This document shows positions 57,629 to 64,000 of a stretch of DNA of 64,000 bases, piece after piece (the stretch's first letter is position 1; each line of letters starts with the position of its first letter). This DNA is from Sediminibacterium salmoneum NBRC 103935 (GTDB lineage: Bacteria > Bacteroidota > Bacteroidia > Chitinophagales > Chitinophagaceae). Made by a program: the position numbers and the translations under genes. Under the pieces are notes generated by a model, which did no database searches, was not told the origin of the DNA, and was given only the letters and a program-made list of their open reading frames with translations. The stretch is from contig NZ_KI866530.1 of assembly GCF_000511175.1 (NCBI RefSeq), positions 1,869,336 to 1,933,335 of the forward strand. Reading direction: 5' to 3'.

Positions 57629-58999
57629 TTATAGTCCGTATTTGTCTACTAAATAAATCAGTGCCGCCATATTCACTGCGCCCAGATTCAACTCTCTTTT
57701 GTTTACATTTTCAAAAACATCGGAGCGGGCATGGTGAATATCAAAATAACGCTGGCTGTCCGGCATTAATCCGGCAATGGGTGTTCCAAAAGTTTTATTC
57801 AAAGGCCCAATATCTGCCCCACCGCCACCGGCCTGTAAAAAGTCAGTACCATAAGGTTTCAACAAAGGCAGCCACTGTTGAATTTTTGCCAGTTGCTCTG
57901 CACTTGCGGTAAAGCCAAATCCTCTTGGTGTAAATCCACCTGCATCAGACTCTAAAGCAAATACATGTTTCTCATTGTTCTTCTTTGCTTCTTCTGCGTA
58001 TTTATTACCTCCTCTCATTCCATTCTCTTCGTTGGCAAACAACACAAAGCGCAATGTGCGCTTGGGCTGATATCCCAACACTTTCAATGCTCGCATGATT
58101 TCGATGGTCTGCACAATACCTGCACCATCATCATGGGCGCCTTCATTTACATCCCAGCTATCCAGGTGTCCTCCAACGGTAATGTATTCATTAGGAAATT
58201 CAGTACCGGTTAATTCAGCAACTACAGAATGCCCTTCCACATCCGGACCAAAGGATCCGTTGGTTGTCATGGAAACTTTGATGGTATTCTTTCTGGTTGT
58301 TTCCCAGATATAGTCTGCATCATAATTGCCCAAAGCAATCGCAGGGATTTTCGGATAAGCTTCATCGTAGCCGGTTGTACCGGTATGCGGGTTGTTATCC
58401 GTGGCTTCCGTTAAAGAGCGAATCATCACTCCTACTGCACCGTACTTTGCTGCTCTGCTAGGGCCAGATCTTCTGTACTGACCGGCTTCCCCATAAGACT
58501 TGAAAGTCTGAATATTGGTGGGATTGAATTTGTTGTTGAAATACACAATCTTGCCTTTCAGCTGGTCTTTCTTCGCTTCCATTTCATCAAAATCCTGCAC
58601 GGCCACCACTTCTGCTACCAATGGCTTTCCACCAGTACCTATTGAATTACCCAATGCCAATACATCCAGTGCACGATTGGTTTTCTTTCCATTCTGATCA
58701 ACTACGGATGCTAAGTCCTTGCCCCCTCTTTTCCAGTTTGGCATCATACAGGCTTGTAAAAAAACCTTGTCTGCCCCCAGCTTTTTTAAAGAAGCTTCCC
58801 CCTAGGCAACCGCTTTATTGTATTGCTCAGAGCCGGCTAATCTGCCGCCAATGCCCTTGGTTAATTCGCGCAAAAGGTCGTGGGCCTTGCCATTGCGCAT
58901 GATTTCATCACTAATTTTTTTAATGTACGCCGAGTCTGCATTGCTTTGTGCAGAAAGCAGCATCGGAATAGATGCTGCCAGGATTAATAATTGCTTCAT
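57629..58999 (-). pseudogene. M28 family metallopeptidase, interrupted by an in-frame stop codon
   Basis: The gene begins at 58997-58999 with a signal peptide (MKQLLILAASIPMLLSAQ) and the usual N-terminal helix region. A TAG at 58802-58804 stops it after AVA; the same frame continues without a shift (GEASLKKLGADKVFLQACMM) to 57629. Relatives have Trp (TGG) at this site, so a single G-to-A change explains it. Repaired length is 456 residues. The zinc site is intact downstream: GGHLDSWDVNEGAHDDGAG, ANEENG, ESDAGG and a final DIHHARSD. It is a secreted aminopeptidase-type enzyme with a PA-like insert. Confidence 0.88.
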
Positions 59000-59098
59000 T
59001 GGCTAAAGTTAATGAAATGAACGCTTTGTTACGCTTTGATGAACGGGGCGAACAAAAGCAAAAAAAATCCGTTCTTTACAGTGAATAATTCAATTGCA

Positions 59099-60232
59099 AT
59101 GAGAATAGGTATAGTATGTTACCCCACTTTTGGTGGATCAGGTGTTTTGGCTACAGAGTTAGGCAAGGCGCTGGCAGATGAGGGCCACCAGGTACATTTT
59201 ATTACCTACCAGCAACCGGTAAGGCTGAATGTATTCAATACCAATATCTTTTACCATGAAGTAAGGGTACCCACTTATCCGCTGTTCGATTACCCTCCCT
59301 ATGAAGTGGCATTGGCCAGTACCATGGTAGACGTAATTATGAATTATGATTTAGACCTGCTGCATGTACACTATGCCATTCCCCATGCTTCTGCTGCCTA
59401 TATGGCCCGTCAGATCGTGCAAAAGAAGACAGGCAGACATGTTCCATTCATTACTACTTTACATGGCACCGATATTACTTTAGTAGGACGCGACAAAACC
59501 TATGAGCCGGTTGTTACTTTCTCTATCAATGAAAGTGATGCCATTACTGCAGTATCTAAAAACCTAAGGGACGAAACCTATCATTCCTTTGCCATTGAAA
59601 AGGAAATTGAAGTGATTTACAATTTCGTTGACGTAAGCAGGTTCAATAAAAAACCCATTGATGCATTCCGAAAAGTAATTGCGCCTAACGGAGAAAAAAT
59701 CATCATGCACGCCAGTAACTTCAGAAAAGTAAAAAGGGTTACGGATGTAATAAAAGTATTTGCAGCCACGCAGGCAGTGGTGCCTTCTAAATTACTGATG
59801 GTAGGCGATGGCCCTGAAAGACCTGCCTGTGAAGAACTGGCCAGGGAGTTAGGCGTTGAGCACGATGTTCGCTTCTTAGGAAAGCAGGAACAGATTGAAG
59901 ACATACTTGCAGTAAGTGATGTATTCTTATTGCCTTCAGAATACGAGAGTTTTGGTTTGGCGGCATTAGAAGCCATGGCTGCAAGAACTGTAGTCATCAG
60001 CACCAATGCAGGGGGTTTGGGAGAAATTAATATTCAGGGACAGACTGGCTATATGGCTAATGTAGGCGATGTGGATTCCATGAGTAAATATGCCATTGAA
60101 TTATTAAGCGACGAGCAAAAACTAACCAAGCTGAAGGAAGCAGCTTATGAACAGGCTGCTCAATTCGATATCAAAAAAATCATTCCGATTTACGAGGCAC
60201 TATATGGAAGATTTTGCAGGATGAGTTTGTAG
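59099..60232 (+). CDS. bshA: N-acetyl-alpha-D-glucosaminyl L-malate synthase
   Basis: 377 residues from ATG 59099 (MRIGIVCYPTFGGSGVLATE); the longer frame from 59036 adds 21 residues not found in the family. It is a GT4 glycosyltransferase with the C-terminal motif ESFGLAALEAMA and GGLGEIN. BshA makes the first intermediate of bacillithiol from UDP-GlcNAc and malate. No bshB or bshC lies in this window. A small gap of about 100 bases separates it from the divergent M28 gene. Confidence 0.93.
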   Translation: MRIGIVCYPTFGGSGVLATELGKALADEGHQVHFITYQQPVRLNVFNTNIFYHEVRVPTYPLFDYPPYEVALASTMVDVIMNYDLDLLHVHYAIPHASAAYMARQIVQKKTGRHVPFITTLHGTDITLVGRDKTYEPVVTFSINESDAITAVSKNLRDETYHSFAIEKEIEVIYNFVDVSRFNKKPIDAFRKVIAPNGEKIIMHASNFRKVKRVTDVIKVFAATQAVVPSKLLMVGDGPERPACEELARELGVEHDVRFLGKQEQIEDILAVSDVFLLPSEYESFGLAALEAMAARTVVISTNAGGLGEINIQGQTGYMANVGDVDSMSKYAIELLSDEQKLTKLKEAAYEQAAQFDIKKIIPIYEALYGRFCRMSL

Positions 60233-60261
60233 TTTTATTCAAGAGCAGAATGAATAAACAA

Positions 60262-61446
60262 TTACATACTGTTTACACTGCTCAATACAATCTCACAAAG
60301 CACCCCTAACTCCTCCTGTGTAATAATCAACGGCGGCGCAATTCTGATTCGGTCGGGTGCAAACAAAAACCAATCGGTTACCAACCCGTTTTGAATACAA
60401 GCATGCGCAACGGCTTGTGTAATTTCAGGAGTCGCAAACTGCAAACTCATCCACAGTCCAAAATCCTTTACCGATAGTATTTTCGGGTGCTGTAAGCGGG
60501 ATTTTAATAACGCATTTTTCTTTGGAACATCCTGAATCCATTCGGGGTGTACTATCAATTCTTCAAAAGCGGCTTTGCCCGCTGCACAGGAAACCGGATG
60601 TCCGCCAAAGGTTGTAATATGACCCAATACAGGCGCATAGGTTAAGGTATTCATGAGTCGTTGATCCGCAATAAATGCCCCCAATGGCATGCCACCACCT
60701 AATGCTTTTCCCAGCAACAATATATCAGGTACAATGCCATATTGTTCAAATGCCCATAGAGAACCCGTTCTTCCAAATCCTGCCTGAATTTCATCCAATA
60801 TCAATAACACACAATGCTGATTGCATTTTTCCCTTACCGCTTGTAACCATGATGCGGGGGGAGCAGTTACGCCACTTTCTGCCTGCACCGTTTCCAGAAT
60901 CACACAGGCTGTTTGGTGATCAATAGCTTCCAGTAAATCGGGTGACCCATAATCATAATGATACACATCTGGCAACAAGGGGCGGAATGCCTGTTTAAAA
61001 TATTCATCCCCCATCATACTCAATGCGCCTTGTGTGCTGCCATGATAAGCGTTTTTGGCGCCGATGATTTTAGATCGGTTCGTTACCCGCTTGGCCAGTT
61101 TCATCGCCCCTTCTGTGGCTTCTGCCCCACTATTGGTAAAGTAGACACAGTTTAAAGTAGCTGGCAGGTGTTCGGTTAATTTTTTGGCATATTGCACCTG
61201 GGGTGTTTCAATGAATTCCCCATAAACAATTACGTGCATATAAGCAGCGGCCTGTTCCTGAACCGCTTTTATAACGGCAGGATTCCCATGTCCGATATTG
61301 GCCACACTGAAACCCGAAATGCCGTCAATGTACTTTTTGCCCTGGGTATCAGTAAGCCAGACCCCTTGTGCAGCAGCCATTTCAATCCCGATGGGTTTGG
61401 GAGAAGTCTGGGCCACATGGTCTAAGAATAATTGACGTTGATTCAT
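60262..61446 (-). CDS. Class III (PLP-dependent) aminotransferase
   Basis: 394 residues. The PLP lysine is Lys247 (LLLGKALGGGMPLGAF), with the phosphate and ring contacts in NSGAEATEGAMKLA and ILDEIQAGFGRTG. It belongs to the acetylornithine/ornithine/4-aminobutyrate aminotransferase superfamily; the substrate cannot be set from the sequence, and no arg or lys biosynthesis genes are adjacent. Confidence 0.92.
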   Translation of the reverse strand: MNQRQLFLDHVAQTSPKPIGIEMAAAQGVWLTDTQGKKYIDGISGFSVANIGHGNPAVIKAVQEQAAAYMHVIVYGEFIETPQVQYAKKLTEHLPATLNCVYFTNSGAEATEGAMKLAKRVTNRSKIIGAKNAYHGSTQGALSMMGDEYFKQAFRPLLPDVYHYDYGSPDLLEAIDHQTACVILETVQAESGVTAPPASWLQAVREKCNQHCVLLILDEIQAGFGRTGSLWAFEQYGIVPDILLLGKALGGGMPLGAFIADQRLMNTLTYAPVLGHITTFGGHPVSCAAGKAAFEELIVHPEWIQDVPKKNALLKSRLQHPKILSVKDFGLWMSLQFATPEITQAVAHACIQNGLVTDWFLFAPDRIRIAPPLIITQEELGVLCEIVLSSVNSM

Positions 61447-61505
61447 TTGAGTTCAAACTTATAATAAGATTGCCGATAATTTATATCTTCATTACAAATA
61501 TTACT

Positions 61506-62048
61506 ATGGCAACGATTTTACCTGTTCTTGGCAAGCATCCGCAAATGGGTGCAGATTGTTTTGTAGCTCCCAACGCAACCATTGTAGGAGATGTGGTAAT
61601 GGGCGATGAATGCAGTGTATGGTTCAATACCGTTGTGAGAGGAGATGTACACTATATAAAAATAGGGAACAAGGTTAATATTCAGGATGGTGCCGTTATA
61701 CATTGCACTTATCAAAAAAATCCAACAGAAATTGGCAACCGTGTTTCCATCGGTCACAATGCCCTGGTGCATGGGTGTACCATACACGACGATGTGCTCA
61801 TTGGCATGGGCGCCATTGTAATGGATCGCTGCATCATTCATTCCAATTCCATTATTGCAGCCGGTGCAGTATTACTGGAAGGAACCGTAGTTGAATCAGG
61901 AACTATTTACGCAGGTGTTCCCGCTAAAAAAGTGAAAGACTTATCACCCGATATGGTGCATGGTGAAATAGAAAGAATATCGAATAATTATGTGCAGTAT
62001 GCTTCCTGGTTTGCAGACTACAATCACAATAATTTTTTAAAGCAGTAA
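61506..62048 (+). CDS. Gamma-carbonic anhydrase family protein
   Basis: 180 residues from ATG 61506. The left-handed beta-helix repeats run through the protein (ATIVGDVVMGDECSVWFN and so on). The three zinc His are at positions 66, 84 and 89 (VIHCT and GHNALVHGC). Members hydrate carbon dioxide or are inactive relatives (YrdA/PaaY); the ligands here are complete. The longer frame from 61368 lies in the divergent gene and is rejected. Confidence 0.92.
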   Translation: MATILPVLGKHPQMGADCFVAPNATIVGDVVMGDECSVWFNTVVRGDVHYIKIGNKVNIQDGAVIHCTYQKNPTEIGNRVSIGHNALVHGCTIHDDVLIGMGAIVMDRCIIHSNSIIAAGAVLLEGTVVESGTIYAGVPAKKVKDLSPDMVHGEIERISNNYVQYASWFADYNHNNFLKQ

Positions 62049-62051
62049 GGC

Positions 62052-62978
62052 TTAGTATTTTTTGTCTTCCATGGTATCCAGAATGGTAAGATAACTTACA
62101 TAGCGATCTTCGGATACAGAACCAATACCAACCTGTTGCTTCACGGCACAACCCGGTTCGTTAATATGCATGCAATTGTTAAACTGGCAATCGCCCAGCA
62201 ATGCCCGCATTTCCGGAAAATAGTGAGAGAGCTCCGATTTGGCGATGTCTACAATCCCCAATTCCCTAACCCCCGGTGTATCTATGATATGGGTTTGTTC
62301 ATTGATGTCGAACATTTCAGCAAAAGTAGTCGTGTGCAATCCCTTCCCGCTCCAGTTACTCACTTCCTGTGTTCTCAGATTAAACTGCGGAAACAAGTGA
62401 TTGATAAAAGTGGATTTGCCAACCCCGCTATGTCCGCTTAGCAAAGTGGTTTTGTTCATCAGTTCGGCTTTCAAATCTTCCAGTCCCAACCCTGTTTCTA
62501 CACTAATTAGTTTAACCCTGTATCCTGCCTGTGTATAAATATCTTTTAGTAATTCAAAGCGTTCCATTTCTTTATTCCTGTACAAATCGGCCTTATTAAA
62601 AACCAGAATGGCAGGAATATGGTAGGCTTCACAGGAGATTAAAAAACGATCGATAAATCCGGATGATGTTTTGGGTTCTTTCAAAGTTGCAAAGAGCAAA
62701 CTCTGATCCATATTGGAAGCGATGATATGGTGCATCCGTTTATTGTGAGGAGAAACCCTGGCCACATAATTTCTTCTGTCGTGAATGATTTGAATAATGG
62801 CAGATTCTTCCTGCACGGCTTCAATTTCAATATCTACCTCATCGCCTACTGCAATTGGATTGGTTGAAGTATGGCCTTCAATTTTAAATACCCCTTTGGC
62901 ACGGGCATTATAAAACTGTCCATTTTCTGCTTTTACCTGGTACCAACTACCAGTTGATTTGTATATTTTGGCCTTCAC
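62052..62978 (-). CDS. rsgA: Ribosome small subunit-dependent GTPase A
   Basis: 308 residues from GTG at 62976-62978. An OB-fold domain is followed by the circularly permuted GTPase: NKAD (128-131) comes before the P-loop GHSGVGKST (182-190) and DTPGVREL. The zinc knuckle has Cys264, Cys269, His271 and Cys277. RsgA checks late 30S maturation. It ends 3 bases before the convergent gamma-carbonic anhydrase gene. Confidence 0.95.
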   Translation of the reverse strand: MKAKIYKSTGSWYQVKAENGQFYNARAKGVFKIEGHTSTNPIAVGDEVDIEIEAVQEESAIIQIIHDRRNYVARVSPHNKRMHHIIASNMDQSLLFATLKEPKTSSGFIDRFLISCEAYHIPAILVFNKADLYRNKEMERFELLKDIYTQAGYRVKLISVETGLGLEDLKAELMNKTTLLSGHSGVGKSTFINHLFPQFNLRTQEVSNWSGKGLHTTTFAEMFDINEQTHIIDTPGVRELGIVDIAKSELSHYFPEMRALLGDCQFNNCMHINEPGCAVKQQVGIGSVSEDRYVSYLTILDTMEDKKY

Positions 62979-63078
62979 AGAAACGAAGATAAAGGCAGTC
63001 TGCGCAATTTTTGCGAAATATTAACCGAAATAAAGCCGCTCTGTACTGAACAGAAGGGTTTACAGGGTTTAAAATGAA

Positions 63079-63086
63079 TATCTTTG
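63079..63086 (+). promoter_or_regulatory. Candidate -7 element of the ubiE/menG gene
   Basis: TATCTTTG, an exact TAnnTTTG match, lies 4 bases before the start codon at 63091. A -33 TTG is not clear. Confidence 0.5.
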
Positions 63087-63090
63087 AGCC

Positions 63091-63834
63091 ATGGCGAAAT
63101 TTGCGCACGACGAGATAGTGCCTTTTAAAGACAGTGAGCTGGCGAAAAAAGAGCAGGTGGCCGATATGTTCAACAATATTGCACACCGTTACGATTTTCT
63201 GAATCGTTTCCTGAGTGTGGGCATTGATGTGGGTTGGAGGAAAACTGCTATCAAAGAGTTAAAAAAATTGGCTCCTAAAACCATACTGGATGTTGCCACA
63301 GGTACTGCGGATGTGGCCTTATTGACCCAGGAAATATTACATCCTGATCAGATTATCGGGATTGATATTTCAGAAGGCATGCTGAATTTCGGAAGAGAAA
63401 AAATAAAAGCCAGAGGGCTGGAAAATATTATTCAGTTACATACCGGAGACAGTGAAAATATCCGTTTTGAAAACGATTATTTTGACGCCATTACCGTTGC
63501 CTTTGGTGTTCGAAATTTTCAGGACCTGAGCAAGGGATTGAAAGAAATGTATCGGGTATTAAAACCCGGAGGCAAAGCAGTGATTCTGGAATTTTCCAAA
63601 CCCAGCTCAGCAGGGTTTAAACAGTTGTATCAATTTTACATGAACTATATTACGCCTTCTATCGGGAAGGTTTTTTCTAAAAACAAAGACGCATACCAAT
63701 ATCTGAACGATAGTGTTCAGGCTTTCCCCGAGGGAAATCAATTCTTAAATATTTTGAATGAAGCAGGCTTTACCCAAACCTATTTGAAGAAACTAAGTTT
63801 CGGCATATGCACTATTTATTGCGGAAGCAAGTAG
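63091..63834 (+). CDS. ubiE: Demethylmenaquinone methyltransferase (UbiE/MenG)
   Basis: 247 residues. The SAM-binding motif LDVATGTADVALLT and the family motif AVTVAFGVRNFQDLSKGL (as seen: ITVAFGVRNF) and YRVLKPGGKAVILEF are present. It makes the last methylation of menaquinone, the quinone used by complex I in this group. Its last 28 bases overlap the start of the PorT-like gene. Confidence 0.94.
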   Translation: MAKFAHDEIVPFKDSELAKKEQVADMFNNIAHRYDFLNRFLSVGIDVGWRKTAIKELKKLAPKTILDVATGTADVALLTQEILHPDQIIGIDISEGMLNFGREKIKARGLENIIQLHTGDSENIRFENDYFDAITVAFGVRNFQDLSKGLKEMYRVLKPGGKAVILEFSKPSSAGFKQLYQFYMNYITPSIGKVFSKNKDAYQYLNDSVQAFPEGNQFLNILNEAGFTQTYLKKLSFGICTIYCGSK

Positions 63835-64000
63835 TACTGCTGGTATGGGGCCTGTTGGGTCTTGTTCAGTATGGCTTTGCTCAAAAACAATTATACCGGA
63901 TCAACCGGGAGGATCAGTTGTATTATTTTGGCATTACGCTGGGATACAATAATTCCTATTTACAGGTAAACAAATCCAATCAGTTTACCCAGTCTGATAG
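63807..64000 (+). CDS. PorT-like outer membrane protein, N-terminal part (cut by window edge)
   Basis: From ATG 63807 in another frame than the methyltransferase, 64 complete codons are in the window. The start is a signal peptide (about 1-25: LLVWGLLGLVQYGFAQ), followed by YYFGITLGYNNSYLQVN, a first strand in the style of PorT/porin family beta-barrels. In several Bacteroidota porT follows ubiE directly, and this order is seen here, which supports a type IX secretion role. The end lies outside the window. Confidence 0.7.
   Translation, partial: MHYLLRKQVVLLVWGLLGLVQYGFAQKQLYRINREDQLYYFGITLGYNNSYLQVNKSNQFTQSD

Noticed and set aside
57629-58999. Stop-codon recoding or a selenocysteine-like event in the M28 peptidase
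   Set aside because: TAG serves as an ordinary stop for other genes here, no special structure is seen after it, and a one-base change from TGG explains it.
1-64000. CRISPR arrays, tRNA or rRNA genes, insertion sequences and prophage genes
   Set aside because: No direct-repeat arrays, tRNA-like cloverleaf sequences, transposases, integrases or phage structural genes were recognised by eye. A dedicated tRNA or repeat scan could still find a small element.

Overview
The window reads as a chromosomal segment of a Bacteroidota bacterium, most likely of the family Chitinophagaceae. This rests on gene content (short NuoG, PorP/SprF and PorT-like proteins of the type IX secretion system, DUF5916 and sortilin-like proteins, BshA, a PorT-like gene directly after ubiE/menE-type methyltransferase) and on promoters of the Bacteroidota type (-33 TTG, -7 TAnnTTTG) that often lie only a few bases before the start codon. 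The species is an inference. I see no phage, insertion sequence, CRISPR array, rRNA or tRNA gene. It is dense housekeeping DNA with one non-coding gap slightly over 300 bases (2524-2835).

Layout. 1-2523 (minus): a TonB energy-transduction operon, exbB, two exbD genes, and tonB cut by the window edge. 2836-7547: a large secreted zinc metalloprotease, a carboxypeptidase-regulatory-domain protein and a MacB/FtsX-type permease. 7610-20771 (minus): the complete 14-gene complex I operon nuoA-N. 20872-23854 (minus): a TPR protein, a PstS-like lipoprotein and a small membrane protein. 24081-36756: hisS, a thiolase, rlmN, two pseudouridine synthases, an amidohydrolase, a 1-Cys peroxiredoxin, dinB, rimM, rpsP, ffh and the primary sigma factor. 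36986-47575: a START-like protein, an LptF/LptG permease overlapping a Tat-exported superoxide dismutase, an OsmC protein, a glycosyltransferase, a cation efflux protein, an M20 peptidase, an S4 protein, trmD and a DUF5916 protein. 47624-64000: a sortilin-like BNR protein, a PAS protein, adenine deaminase and uracil phosphoribosyltransferase, PorP/SprF, an EI24 protein, an RsmI-like methyltransferase, an M28 peptidase, bshA, a class III aminotransferase, a gamma-carbonic anhydrase, rsgA, a ubiE/menG-type methyltransferase and the start of a PorT-like gene.

The clearest unusual signal is a set of five broken genes. nuoL, nuoJ, the TPR gene and the glycosyltransferase gene each carry a one-base length change in a homopolymer of 6-7 bases; undoing that change restores a normal family protein. 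The M28 peptidase has an in-frame TAG where a Trp codon is expected. Four homopolymer lesions in 64 kb, two of them inside complex I, point to sequencing or assembly error more than to real gene decay, though phase variation cannot be excluded from sequence alone.

I did not find a convincing undescribed biological system. The most interesting biology beyond the broken genes is modest: the PstS-like lipoprotein/TPR/small membrane protein cluster without a transporter, an uncharacterised protein convergent with a START-like protein, a PAS protein with a histidine-kinase-like dimerisation helix but no ATPase domain, and a cysteine cluster at the end of the cation efflux protein.
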